Assembly (NCBI RefSeq): GCF_018143015.1 | Contig: NC_054751.1 | Location: 15,857,292-15,921,291, forward strand | Length of the DNA: 64,000 nt | Source of the DNA: Lytechinus variegatus | Lineage: Eukaryota > Echinodermata > Echinoidea > Temnopleuroida > Toxopneustidae | Direction of reading: 5' to 3' | Part shown: piece after piece, positions 1-11,667 of the stretch | Numbering within the stretch: position 1 is the first letter of the stretch | Layout: the number at the start of each line of letters is the position of its first letter | The notes under the pieces: generated by a model | Told to the model about the DNA's origin: nothing | Seen by the model: the letters and a program-made list of their open reading frames with translations, nothing else | The model's database searches: none | Position numbers and translations under genes: made by a program

Positions 1-326
1 CTGCAACGGACCCCAGACCAGTAACATAACAAAGAAAAAAATACGAGACACGATACACAAACGCACCCTTACACACACACCATGGACCTCTATATCCAGC
101 ACACAAAACACACACAGGACCTGTCCAGCATTTACACCCTATGCCGCCCTATGGCTATGCCTAGCCTACGGCCAGTGCAAGAAATTTGATTTCGCAATCA
201 ATCGCACATGTGTGTTGTTTGTACACAAAGCTGACGCTGAGCACGTGTGTAATTCTACCACACATCTCGAACAGTCGAACTACACATTTGCAATGTGAAC
301 TTAATTTAAACGAAGAAGAATTTCCG
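1..326 (+). other. Upstream/5' UTR region of the first gene
   Basis: CA-rich, CpG-containing sequence before the ATG at 327. Short upstream ATGs occur (for example at 186, in frame with 327). No TATA box or other clear promoter element is seen, so whether this is promoter or 5' UTR is inference. Confidence 0.3.
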
Positions 327-579
327 ATGGCGACGAAGCGCGACAGCTTTTCAAAGCTCTCTATTTTACAGAAGAGGAAAATGCTGCAACAAATGAAGAG
401 GCCACCAGTCTACTACGAGCCGGAGTACGGCTCCAGGCCAGCGCCAGGCCCAGTCCCACTCTCAGTCTGATTATATCATTATTGAGTCGAGTTTTGGCGA
501 TTTGACATCAGCTACGGGTTCGAAGATTGCAGCAAGCAACGACGTTGTGTTCGAGCAGATCCCGTTGGTGCAGAGAGAG
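327..579 (+). pseudogene. Exon 1 of the broken gene (N-terminus)
   Basis: ATG at 327 in a good context (tttccgATGG) opens a basic N-terminus (MATKRDSFSKLSILQKRKML). That frame stops at 468-470. From 442 the +1 frame stays open (RQAQSHSQSDYIIIESSFGD and on) to a GAG at 577-579 followed by gtaag. The next exon continues in phase 0, so the block probably carries one frame shift near 430-445. An assembly error would look the same. Confidence 0.45.
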
Positions 580-1026
580 GTAAGGCGCGCCTAAGGCTAA
601 GCCTAGGCTTTATTTTTAGTTTATACTAAAAACTTTGGTCTCTGTTAAATTGGTTGTTCCGCCACCAATTACTGTTTAGTGTTGGGCCTGTGGCTGTGAC
701 AGTGTGAGTGTTGGCTCGATCCACTTACAGAGAAATTAAAAAAAATATTTTTACACTTAGTTTCCATTAGGGGTCATTCTGGCAACAACTTGTTTAGGGC
801 CCAAAATGTGTAAATGATGCCTGTGTAAAACTTGTTTAGGGGGTGTCTGGAAATACATGTAATTTGGTCACGCAGATGTATAGCAATACATTTGACTGCC
901 CCCCCCTGGTGATATTGTTCATAGACATCAGCGGCATGAGTTTTTGACTACATTTGGAACGAGTTGAATTAGAGTCCCAAGCAAGGTAAGCAACACTAGC
1001 TTTATATTGGGAGGAGAGAGCTACAG
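580..1026. other. Intron 1 start, no gene seen
   Basis: Starts with the donor gtaagg. Positions 617-660 share the motif CTCTGTTAA and flanks with an inverted copy near 51.9 kb. Nothing else recognised. Confidence 0.4.
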
Positions 1027-1205
1027 GTCACAGTGATTCAGTTCGGTTACAGCCCGATAGACCGCGGGTCCGATAGACCGCGGGCCCGATAGACCGCAGG
1101 TCCGATAGTCCGCGGTGTGTGTAAAATTATGATCAGGACAACATAGTGAAATCCATGTCATCAATAGGTCAAAAGGTCATTGATACGAGTCCATGGGGTT
1201 CTATA
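1027..1205 (+). repeat. Left copy of an inverted terminal-type repeat with 16-bp minisatellite
   Basis: About four tandem units of GATAGACCGCGGGTCC (about 1053-1114), then unique sequence ending in ccatggggttctat. The whole block recurs in reverse orientation at 9930-10165, including the outer flank (cagtga...agttc). It may be one end of a 9.1-kb element or one of two separate insertions. Confidence 0.6.
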
Positions 1206-2200
1206 ACGATGACCCACAGGACAAATCGCCCCTGACGTCTACTTCAAGGAAAATATCATCTCCATATTTTTATCGTCGGGGACTACACCCCCACCCCCCC
1301 CCCCCGGAAAAATGCCCTCTTGACGCCATACGGAGCCTCTAAAATGCCATCGACTTGACGACATGGCGAGATACTTTATCTTGCCATGTCGACTAAATAA
1401 GCTTATTATGTCCGCATGGTGAGATACGTTATCCTGCCAAGTCAGTCCACTTATAAAAAGTTATATGTCAACATGGCGAGATATTGTATCTTGCCAAGTC
1501 GACTTAATTATGTTACATGTCAACATGGCGATATATCGGGATTCTAGCTTGCCGGAAATTGTACACTTCATATCTCGCCATGTGGACATATCGACTTGAC
1601 AAGATAGAATATATCGCTATGTCGAAATAATAAGCTTATTAATTACTCTAATAGGCGGCGGAAGCGGGGGGGGAGGGCTTTCCCCCCTAAATTTGAGGTG
1701 GGAGGACGGTCCCCCCTAAATTTTTAGTTGAGAACCTTTTTTTGGTCGTCAATTTCTTTTCTACGCCCCCCCCCCCTAAATTGAGGTAGACCACCCTAGA
1801 ATATTTTTGCCCCCCCTAATTTTGGTTGATAACCTTCTTTTTTTTCCTTGTCAAAATATTTTGGTGGTCCCTCCTAAAATTTTGGTTGATTTGCTTGTCA
1901 ATTTTTTACCTGTGTCCATCCCAAAATTTCAGGTGGATCCCCTAAATGTTTTGCCTTCGGCCGCCAATGATTAATTAAAACATGGTAAGTACCACGCCAT
2001 GTCGTCACGTTGAGGCATTTTCACAATGATTATTTTCATAATTATCTGGGGTTAAAAAAAATTTATTGTCTGGAGAGTAAATCTCTTGGGGGGGTAACAG
2101 TCCCCGGCGTTAAAAAAATATGGGGATAATATTTTCCTTGAAGTAGTTGTCAGTGGGTGATTGCCCTAATTGGGTTATTGTTATAGAACCCATGCAGGCG
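1190..2200. repeat. Inverted repeat with internal hairpin array
   Basis: The left arm (1190-1295, with ctacttcaaggaaaatat) matches the reverse complement of 2097-2200. Between them, 1355-1600 contains about four units that each fold as GACATGGCGAGATA / TATCTTGCCATGTC. Runs of C/G and the phrase cccccctaaat recur from 1670 to 1950. Confidence 0.6.
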
Positions 2201-2412
2201 CGGATCCAGGATTTCAAGGGGAGGGAGGGGGAGCAAATTTGACCTGATGTATGGCGCCCATGTGTACTTTTCGAAAAATGGTGCCCACTCCCTCCCGGCC
2301 AGGCTAACTTAAATTATCTTATAATCACATGAAAAAAATAAAGACCACTTTTTAATGTGTTCTTGAAAAAAAAATCTATGAATACAAAAATACCAAAAGG
2401 TAGGGGGGGACA
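2201..2412. other. hAT-like element edge, no gene seen
   Basis: Contains gcggatccaggatttcaagg, a sequence typical of hAT-like repeat ends, and G-rich runs. Nothing coding. Confidence 0.3.
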
Positions 2413-4540
2413 CAGGGGCGGTTCCAGCCTTCGCCAATAGGGGGGCAGGGGGTGGGGCGGAAATTTGTTTCAGCCATATTTTCCCCGATCGGCAGCTCGA
2501 AGATAATTTTTGTTTGTTTCTTTGAAGGGGTAGTCCTCATTAGTCACTTCTTGGCTTTATTCTTATAGATTAATACATAATATCATAATCCTCATTTATA
2601 TGATGCGAGCGCGAAGCGCGAGCTAATTTTTGGGGATATTTTATGTATTTTTTTCCTAAAATTCGAACTGATTCTGGGCAATGTTTGTTATCATGAAAAA
2701 GACATGTATGCAACTTAATAATAACTACGAACGCAAAGCGCGAGGGGAAATGAACTGATGAAAAAGATACCTGTTGAAGTAGCATTTAACAATCAAACAA
2801 TGCAAGCGCAAAGCGCGAGCTGAATCTTTTTGAAATTTTCACCCAAAGAAAGGAAATTCTAAGCACTTTTTTAAACTCAAGCAGAATAGGTATATGAGTA
2901 AACGATTAAAGCAAGCGCGAAGCGCGAGCGGAAAATTTCTAGATTTAGTCCTATAATATTTACTGAACGAGACACTCTATTCATGATTTGTAAATCTTAA
3001 AAAATATGAGCATTAATAATGCGAGCGCAAAGCGCGAGCAAAAAAAAATTATACGTTTTAAACTGGTACCTGTTAAGGACTGCTTGCACTTGCCATGAAG
3101 GCGTCACATAATTATTTCAACAATCAAAAAATGCGAGCGCGAAGCGCGAGCTGAACATTTTTGAACTTTTTAAAAGAAAGAATGGAAATTTTCAATCAGT
3201 TTTTGTAATCGTGAACAGGATAGCTATGTAATTTAACGAATGATGCGAGCGCGAAGCGCGAGAAGAAAAAAAATCGAGATTTTGACCTAAAAGTGGGCCA
3301 CTCTGTTCATGTTTTGTAAATCATCAAAAGGATGAGTAATATGGCGTATTCCTAGAATCCTACATTAATAATGCGAGCACAAAGTGCGAGCAGAAAATTT
3401 TTGATATTGTGATCTGACACTTGATAATGATTTAAATTACAGAACAAGTTGGGTATCTGAATAAACATGCGCGAGCGTGTTTCATATTTAGACCTAGAAT
3501 CTAGACATTCTAAACACTTTAATCATGAAAATCATGAAACTTTGATAGTCCGATCTGAAAAAAAGAGTCAATTTCAGCTTTATATTTCTAGCACTTTGTA
3601 GAAAAATTGTAAGGTGGATATGGATCGCACTTAAAAAAGAGCTGATATTATTATTACTTTCAGTTTTGACATAGGACCGGGACATCCTTACGACATGCCA
3701 TCATATGAAAATGATGACTATCTTCCTATTCATCTTGATAAGCACGAGATGAAATGAAGGGAGAATTTAATTATTATATTGATATATTTATTAATGCCTA
3801 ATAAGGCGCAAAATCTGATGATATCATGGCATAAAACTGGACATTTCACTTTTGTTATTATGAATAGGATGCATCAGTTTATATATTTTTAACCATTAAT
3901 GCAAGCACAAGTCGCGAGCTATAATTTTTGATAAACTGTCATGAAAAGGGGATTTTTAGTAGTTTGTTGTATATAAACAATATTGAAACATTTATAAAAC
4001 TCGCCAATCAAATTGCGAGCGTGCAGCGCTCTAGCTGATGCGCCTTACAATCAGACCAGAAAAGGGATATTTTGACAACTTTATGGATTACACGAAAATA
4101 TAGGTACCTGATAAATCAAAATTTGCGAGCGCGTATCGCAAGCAGCAAATGTTAACATTCAAACCATAAAATTTACATTTTTACAGAGCACTTTTTAAAA
4201 ACCAATTGTAAATTACACAAAATAATGAAAGTTCGATTTCCGAGGTGAAATATGTGTTGTATATTGACTTCCAAACTTGATATTCGAACTCCATATTGAA
4301 CAAGATATGTAAATCACCTAATAGGCAATGTGAGCGCGAAGCGCGAGCGAAAGTTTTATATAGTTGCACGAAAGATTCTTTTTATTTTCCAAGTCTTCCC
4401 CTCATCTTATTTTATGCCTTCGTCGTCCTTCTCTTCCTTTTCTCTTCTCTTTCTCCTCCTTTTTTCCTTCTTTCTTTCCTTTTTTTTCTTTTTTTGCTCC
4501 GCCAAGAAGGGGGGGGAGCTCGGCCCCCTGGATCCGTCTA
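2413..4540 (+). mobile_element. hAT-like non-autonomous element carrying a GCGAAGC motif array
   Basis: The left end CAGGGGCGGTTCCAG and right end ctggatccgtcta are imperfect inverted repeats. The flanks gggggaca (2405-2412) and tggggaca (4541-4548) match 7 of 8, as expected for a hAT 8-bp target duplication. Inside, the motif GCGAGCGCGAAGCGCGAGC or a close variant occurs about 12 times, spaced roughly 70-150 bp, each followed by AT-rich sequence. No transposase. A related left end is at 5152. Confidence 0.5.
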
Positions 4541-5640
4541 TGGGGACAAGGGGCGGAAAAAAAGGTTATCAACGCCAAAGTAAGGTCATCTTGTCCCAAA
4601 ATACATGTTTTATTTCGATTTAGAATGATGTATTTCTATGATTATCAAAGACCAAAATAGTAGGGACATTTGATATTGTGTCCCCCCTACTATTTTGAGT
4701 AGGTGCATGGGACACGTCCCCCCTGGGATTTCCGCCCATTTTGTAAAATCAATGGGAGCGCGAAGCACGAGTGATTGGGGGGGGTGCAATTTGGTTTAAC
4801 TTCTCACCAGAGTAGGCCCTACTAGAATATTGTGAACGGGAGCTGTAGTTTCTGTACTATTGTTTTAGTATACCCTTCAATATTATCAATGATAACCTCT
4901 AGGAAATATGCAATCTTGACTAATTATCCTCATCAGTGGCGTATTTATTCAGCATTGGTGCAGGGGGGGGCCGAGGGCACCTAGATAAAAAAATGAATGA
5001 AATGGGGTGGGGGTAGACGTTAAAGAAAATCTGAGATTTTATTCTTAAAAAACACATTGAGGTATCTCACAAGGCCTAAATAAATAATGAGCACGCGAAG
5101 CGTGATCGGATTTTTTTTTTTTTTCCTGTATTTTATCCTGAAAGCCTAATTCAGGGGCGGACCCAGCTTCCGCCAATAGGGGAGGGGCCATTTTTTTCTC
5201 CCATATTTTCCCCGATCGGCCGCTCAAAGTTGATTTGCCCAAGTGTAATGAGCCAACAATTTCGAGGGGCTTGATATGGCGTATCGCATAAAATTAATAA
5301 GAAGTTGGCAGTGAGCGAAGCGAGCAAGCAATTATGTTGACACTTTTATTACAAAAATACAAGGTTGTGATAGATCTTGACATAATATTCGGAAAATAAT
5401 AGTATATTTCATCCTAATCCCTTTCCTTTTCTCTCTATTTTTTCTTAGCCTTGATTCTCTCTTTTTTTTTTGTTGGGGGGGGGGCAAACGCCCATGTCCT
5501 AACAGTCATTTCCTAGATTTACTTTATAAGCAACGTAAATGTGTTATAATCTCATAAGCCATATGCAAGCTAAAAATTAAATTTCATGTATATCGTCCTG
5601 AAAATTTAACATTCTGGGCAATGTTTGAGAACCTGAACAG
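4541..5640. repeat. Mosaic of hAT-like MITE fragments
   Basis: Contains element ends such as cagtggcgtat (about 4935) and caggggcggacccag (5152), G-runs, and further GCGAAGC-type motifs near 4757, 5095 and 5310. The 5152 copy shares cgccaatagggg and ccccgatcgg with the element at 2413. Right ends are not resolved. Confidence 0.45.
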
Positions 5641-5652
5641 GACGCGTATGTA

Positions 5653-5833
5653 CAGTGCCGGCCGCGGGAAACGTCACAGTGCCCCCTAGGGCGGACGCGG
5701 TAGCCCGTAGCGGGCATTTGAGGGGAGCGGACGCGGGAAGACGCCCGCGTCCACTCCCCTAGAAAATTATTGCCCTAGGGAACCGCCCGCGTCTATCCCC
5801 GGGGCACTGTGACGTTTCCCGCGGCCGGCACTG
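5653..5833. mobile_element. Tc1/mariner-like GC-rich MITE
   Basis: 181 bp with near-perfect inverted ends beginning CAGTGCCGGCCGCGGGAAAC, flanked by TA on both sides (5651-5652, 5834-5835), as in Tc1/mariner insertions; Tc1 ends also begin CAGTGCTGGCC. A second inner inverted pair (gcggacgcgggaag / cccgcgtccactccc) makes it almost fully foldable. Strikingly GC-rich against its AT-rich surroundings. Confidence 0.65.
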
Positions 5834-5879
5834 TAACACTAAAACTTTTCGAAAACTATCTTTCAAATCGGAAGCAAAA

Positions 5880-6290
5880 TGTAATAAGAGGCTGATAAAA
5901 GAAATAGAAAACTGGGAGCCCGGACTGAGAGAAGGGGAAAGGGGAGAAAGAGAATAGAGGGGGGGGTGAAGAAGAGAAAGAGGGAAAAGGTAAAATGGAG
6001 AAGGGATAAGGAAGGGGGAAATTAAAACAAGAAGAAGAACCTAGAGAGAAAGAAAACAGAGGTGATGAAAAAAGCGAAGGTGAGATAGAAAGAAAAGAGG
6101 GAAGGTGGAAGGCAAATAAAAGAAAGAAGGATAAAGAGAAGGAATAAGGGGTGAGAAATTAAAAAGGAAGGGAAAATTGAGAAAGATGAAATAGCGGGGA
6201 TAAAAGTTACTGAAGGCGAGAAAGAGAGAGGGAAAGGGACTAAGAAAAGAAACAAGGAAAGGGAAAGAAAAGGATACGACTATTCTTATC
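5880..6290. repeat. Purine-rich tract
   Basis: About 400 bp almost entirely A/G on the + strand (GAAAGAGAGGGAAAG type). Minus-strand open frames here are Phe/Ser/Leu compositional artefacts. Confidence 0.8.
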
Positions 6291-7440
6291 AAAATACTGG
6301 AACCCCTCTCTAATTTTCATAATTTTTTATCCCCTTCCTGATTTACCTTTATCTATCTCAACCACTAGCTCTCATCTTTTCCCGATGTTTATCTGTGGAC
6401 ATCATTTTCATATGCACCTCTCATCATCAAATTTATTTTCATTTACCGTTTAGTTATAAAACTACTCATTCTCTCTTCCCAACATATAATGCTATGTTAA
6501 ATTAAGCTACTTATACATACTATAGAATACAAGAAACTGTTGTTTCGCAATATAACGGAGGGGGTATTACAAAAGAAGGGGAAGGGAAAGCAATAGAAAA
6601 TAAAGGGGAGAAACAAATCAAGGAGTGAAAGGGGCACAGAAAAGGAAGGGGGAAGGGAACAGAAGGGATAAAGGAAAGGGAAAAAAATATATACAGGGAC
6701 AGCAGAAGGAGGGAAAAGGAGAAAAATATGAAGGGGAGCAAGAAGGAAAAGAGTAATTAAATGGGGGGGGGTAAAGGAGGGGAAAGGGAGAGAAAGAGAA
6801 AATATAGCGGGGGATATCGAGCGTGATGATTAAAGGGATTTTCGACTATATTGTATAGAGGTGAACCCGGACGGGCTTTTATTCTTCAACTTGGCTCGAC
6901 TAACTCCTTTGTTCCCCGAAAAGAAGTTAGGTTTGATAGTTAGCGTTTGCGTGAGCACCCGCTAAAATTCTTAATAAAAGAAAAGAAGGGTTTGTATAGC
7001 TCCATTCTTGCTTTGTCGGCAAGTGATAATTAACTCGCTAAGTACCCATTCCATACAACACGTCAGTAGCTTTCAAAAACATACTTTTGCTTGGGTTTAA
7101 GCATTTAAGCTAAATGCGTTAGGAAAGTTTTTCATAGTTACATATATGCAAATAGTTTTGTTCTGCTCTGGAGCACATTGAGCATCTAATCAAGATGGAA
7201 AGTGCGATTTACAAATCTCATGTATTATTATTATTTTTATCTTCCATATAACACTGAATTATGTATTGTACCAAGCTGTGGTTTGGTTTTGTGATTTCGT
7301 TTTATCATTTCCAATTCATATAACAAAATATATTCGAAGGAAAATATTGTTTTACTGAAATGAAATAATTGAAACAATGTCTAGACCATAAATGATATCC
7401 AACTAATCTATCAATATAAAACTGCAGTTCGTAAAAATGA
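6291..7440. other. Intronic sequence with a second purine tract
   Basis: 6550-6825 is purine-rich like 5880-6290. The rest is ordinary AT-rich sequence. No gene recognised. Confidence 0.6.
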
Positions 7441-7988
7441 TAGGTTAATCTTTACTTCGACGATCATCATATAAGTGTATCAAGGATATTAATATTCGTT
7501 TTAAACCCATCTATGACTTTTTATAAAATTGCGCGTAATAAATGCGTTGGACAAGTAATCTTTACTTTGATTATGTTAATTATTATTATCTTCCCAATCC
7601 GAATATCTACCGATGTAACTAACACCGCAATCGAGAGCAGATAATGTAATCAGATGTTTTAGCAAAAAGACAAACTTGTTAAATCTGCAACATTGGGGTA
7701 AAATCATAGGTTAATCTTTACTTCGACGTCAATTAGTCGTGTTATTATCATCATATAAGTGTATCAAGTATATTGATATTCGTTTTAAACCCATCTATAA
7801 TTTTGTATAAAATTGCGCGTAATAAATGCGTTGGACAAGTAATCTTTACTTTGATTATGTTAATTATTATTACCTTCCCAATCCGAATATCTACCGATGT
7901 AACTAACACCGCAATCGAGAGCAGATAATGTAATCAGTCGTTTTAGCAAAAAGACAAACTTGTTAAATCTGCAACATTGGGGTAAATT
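7441..7988 (+). repeat. Recent tandem duplication, unit about 266 bp
   Basis: taggttaatctttacttcga starts both copies (7441 and 7707), and both end near cattggggtaaa. The copies are nearly identical apart from a short insertion in the second. No coding content. Confidence 0.85.
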
Positions 7989-9035
7989 TATACTTTTTAC
8001 AGGGTGGGGGTTTTAAAGACCCGATTTGAACCGAATTGAAAAGAATATCCTTATTCATTGTTGTTGACGCATCAGATAATTAATACCCCCCCCCATTTCT
8101 AAGAACATCCTGTCATAAATTGGGAAGCGGATGTGATCAAAGGAGAGGGGTCGGCGTGGACGGGGAGCAAGACTCTCCCAGACTGCACAATAACAAAAGA
8201 ACCAAATAAAAAAAAAATCGATGAGCACAACCAGTTTTGCTGGGGTTCGCTTTTTGCGCGTCTACTTTTTATGATGTGAGAAAGAACAATTTTCCCCGAT
8301 ATGAGAGGGGTTTTTTTGCTCCCCCCCCCGGCCCCCTATATACCCCGCTTATGATAAAGGTTTATAACATATCAATACCGAAATGAGATAAAATGACAAT
8401 AAGTGGGGCTCTTGCCTTCCGTGCATGATGTGATGTCGAAAGAACACACCAACGTCGGATCGTAATCGACAACCCCCTTTAAAGAAATCAAAGAAAGATC
8501 GTGGCACAAAAAGGAGGCGGTGAAATATCATGAGTCGACCTCGCGCATGACCGATGTCATAAACACGTCGTAACGTATCGTAATCAACGATCATTGTGAC
8601 TATTCCAGCGAAAAGAAATGATAAATGAGCACTGAAAAATGTCAAGACTCGGAGAAGGCCTTCGTCCGAGAGTATATGCATGTATCTATTTGTCGAAAAG
8701 TTTAGATTCATTGCGATAATAGCTTCGACGTTCCAGCCGAGGTGAAAAGAAAGAAAAATAATTCCTTCATTATTTGAAAGAAACAAAGACAAAAGAAAAA
8801 CGGAAAGGAAACAGGGAAGGAAAGAAGGGAAAGAAATAATAAGGGAAAAGAATTAAAAGGGAAACAGAAATTAAAGAATAAAAGAAAAGAAAACAAATAA
8901 CATCTTAAATCAAAAATTCAACCTACAATAGATCCCGATCACGCTAGTTTAAAAACATAATGGTCTATCACAAGATAATCGAAGTACATGTACATGTAAA
9001 CATAGTGCAATGTACGTACCCTCGGATTTCCGAGG
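7989..9035. other. Non-coding stretch with a purine tract
   Basis: 8740-8900 is purine-rich. A 147-codon minus-strand frame at 8349-8792 has no recognisable motif and borders that tract. Nothing else supported. Confidence 0.5.
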
Positions 9036-9190
9036 GTAAGTGCGGGCACGGCCAATATTATATAGCACGCGGGAAACCGCGGGCCCGTCTAAACGCCCTA
9101 GACTGCTCCCCTTGAATACCCTCGGTTAGACGCGAAAGCCCCCTAGGCTGTTTGCGTGCTCGGGCGTGACGTTTCCCGCGGCCGGCACTG
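9036..9190. mobile_element. Diverged copy of the Tc1-like GC-rich MITE
   Basis: The right end gacgtttcccgcggccggca then ctg|ta is identical to that of the element at 5653. The left part (gcgggcacggcc, gcgcgggaaaccgcggg-like) is heavily diverged, so the left border is approximate. Confidence 0.5.
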
Positions 9191-9329
9191 TAACTAGATA
9201 ATTACCATGTTAAATACTGGTCGAAAAGTTAGTCATCAAGACGATACATATTGCAACGATTAAACTGAAAATTTTTGATATTCCAATTTCCAACCTAAAA
9301 AGATGAGCTTTCAAATCCCCCAATGGGAC

Positions 9330-9870
9330 ATTCAACATTCATTTCCATCTCTCCCTTTCTTATCTTTCTTCCCATCTTTCTCTCTTTTTAATATTATTCT
9401 CTTCCTATTTTTTCTTCTTCTTTTCCATTCTTTTCTTTCTTTTCCCTCTTCCTCTTTTTTCTCTTTCCCATTACTTATCCCTCTTTCTTTTTCTTTCCTT
9501 TCCCCTTTTTTCTCTTTTATTTTTTTTCTTCTCTCCCTCCCCTTCCACTCTCTCTCTGTTTATTCTCTTCTTTTCCCCTCTTCCTCTATCTCTCTTTTTT
9601 CTTATCTTTCTTCCCATCTTCCTCTCTATTTAAATATTCTTCTCTTCCTTCCTCTTTTCTTCTTCTTTTTCCTACTTTTCCTTTCTCCTAGCTTTCTTTT
9701 CTTCTCTTCCTTTTCCCTCCTCTCTTTTTTCTCTTCTTTCTCCCTGTTCTTCTCCCTTTTTCTTTGTCTTTCCTTTCCCCTCGTACTCTCTTTTCTATTA
9801 TCTTCTTTTCCCATCTTCCTCTCTCTTTTTATTCTCTCCTTTTCCCCTCTCCCCCTCTTTTTCTTGAGCG
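9330..9870. repeat. Pyrimidine-rich tract
   Basis: About 540 bp of nearly pure C/T on the + strand (TCTTTCTTTTCC type). The long + frame here is a Phe/Ser/Leu artefact. Confidence 0.85.
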
Positions 9871-9929
9871 GGGGGGGGGGGATGGGTGAGGCAGTTCCCC
9901 CTCGCCCCCCCCCTTGGATCCGCACCTGA

Positions 9930-10165
9930 TAGAACCCCATGGTCTCGTATCATTTGACCTTTGGACCGCTCGATGACATTTGATATATCTGATCATAATT
10001 TGACACGCACTGCGGATTATCGGACCCGCGGTCTATCGGACCCGCGGTCTAACGAACCCGCGGTCTATCAGACCCGTGGACTATCGGACCAGCGGTCTAT
10101 CGGACCCGCGGACTATCGGACCCGCGGTCTATCAGACCCGCGGTCTATCGGGATGTCCCCTTCAG
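9930..10165 (-). repeat. Right copy of the inverted repeat with 16-bp minisatellite
   Basis: About 8.5 units of GGACCCGCGGTCTATC at 10015-10151, preceded by gaaccccatgg and tatctgatcataatttgaca. All of this is the reverse complement of the block at 1027-1205, with more repeat units. Confidence 0.65.
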
Positions 10166-11047
10166 TTCACTGTTAGACTACCAGCAGTACCAGGCATGGC
10201 ACAGCTAGGTGATGCCAAGCAAATGATAATAACATTAAAAAATCAATAGATAAATTTGAAGTGAATGAACGAGAAGTCTAAATACTTGTTATTTTTGGTG
10301 TAGGGTGCATAGGGAACTCTTTCCATTTTTTATTTCAAAAGTGATATTTCAAGGAATGAAAAAAAAACTGTAATGCGAGTGATCTACACAGGATTTTTAT
10401 AAACTGGGAGTTTTATACCGGTGAAACAGTTTTAGGCCTAGAGGGATCTATTCTCTACTCTGTGTTCTAATTCTATGACTATGTGTGTCTTAATGAATGA
10501 AATAGATTTGTGCAATGGAAAAGTCAAGCAATCAATGTAAAATCTGATAATGTAAAATTAGATAATGTAAAATTAGCATATTTATCAAATAACATTCAAT
10601 TTTTTAAGATTATATCTGACCTTAACACCACAACTATTTTGGGGGGAAGATAATCTTGTAATGATATGAAATGGGGTCTAGAGGCATTCCCTTTGGGGAG
10701 ATGAACCAAGCTGAAGATAAGCTTTACATGCTTTTCCTTTGTTTATCATATTTAGAAAGTTACACATTACGTACAGGTTTTAATTACCTACCACATGCAT
10801 GCAAAAGTGAATGCATGGTTAGAATTACATTAACTATATCCCAGGTAAATCAAGTTATCGCCTTATATTAACTGGAATGAACCTATAGCCTGAATATTTG
10901 CATACTTTTATACATAGATAAGCATAGTATTAAAAGAAAGAAGAAGGTTAGCCTTGGTCCTACCTAGGCTACATGTACCGGTACATTGTATGATGTAATT
11001 ATTCTAATTTTCCTTTCTGAAGTCTGGATTTTTTTATCTTTTGTCAG
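10166..11047. other. Intron sequence, nothing recognised
   Basis: AT-rich, no repeat family recognised and no convincing exon. Confidence 0.5.
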
Positions 11048-11153
11048 GTGAAACTTGAAGTGTTCAGTGAAAGCAGTGTTGTTCAAAGAGAGAAAGTACA
11101 TCCATGTACACTACAACATGAACCCCATGCAAGTGAAGTTGAGATTCAAGCAG
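11048..11153 (+). pseudogene. Exon 2 of the broken gene
   Basis: Bordered by ttgtcag and gtatat. It reads VKLEVFSESSVVQREKVHPC and continues, acidic and Ser-rich, with no stop, and ends in phase 1. No recognisable domain. It fits in phase with the blocks on both sides. Confidence 0.45.
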
Positions 11154-11583
11154 GTATATTATACGTTTTGAGTAGTTTACAAATCCATATAAAATTGCCT
11201 CCTGAAATGTGGCATCAAGGGCAAGCAAACTCAAACAAAAATCGATTTTAAAAAGACGGAGGTTGATATTAGGTAATTTTAACATGTTGTAAACATTGTA
11301 TTTATGGAAGCAATTTAGTTGTTTTTATATGGTCTTAAGTGAAGTTGAAGGATTTAGATGATTTCTTTTCCCCTTTAAACTTTTATTAAACAAAAGGTAC
11401 TGATGCAATTATTTGCATATTATAGAGCCCTCTCTGATTTATATTCTTTTTGATGTTCCACCTCTTTAAAATTCTGCTAACATTTATTGGAGGACTATCT
11501 CTAAATGAATGATGGGTGAAAGGTTTGATCTAAAAATGATTGAATGTGTTGTTTAATTTTTGGTTCTTTAAACATGCTTACAG

Positions 11584-11667
11584 GTGGCTACTCAACAGAA
11601 GTAGATTTCCCTTTCAAAAAGTCGGATTGTTACATTTCTGAAGTCGATATTAACTTTAATTCACCAG
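11584..11667 (+). pseudogene. Exon 3 of the broken gene
   Basis: Preceded by acag and followed by gtgtgt. Entered in phase 1 it reads GGYSTEVDFPFKKSDCYISE and on for 28 codons without a stop, leaving in phase 1. No known motif. Confidence 0.4.

Noticed and set aside
8349-8792. 147-residue minus-strand open frame
   Set aside because: No recognisable motif, no splice or start context, and it borders a purine tract; chance is as likely.
9303-9940. 208-residue + frame and 104-residue charged minus frame
   Set aside because: Compositional artefacts of the pyrimidine tract at 9330-9870.
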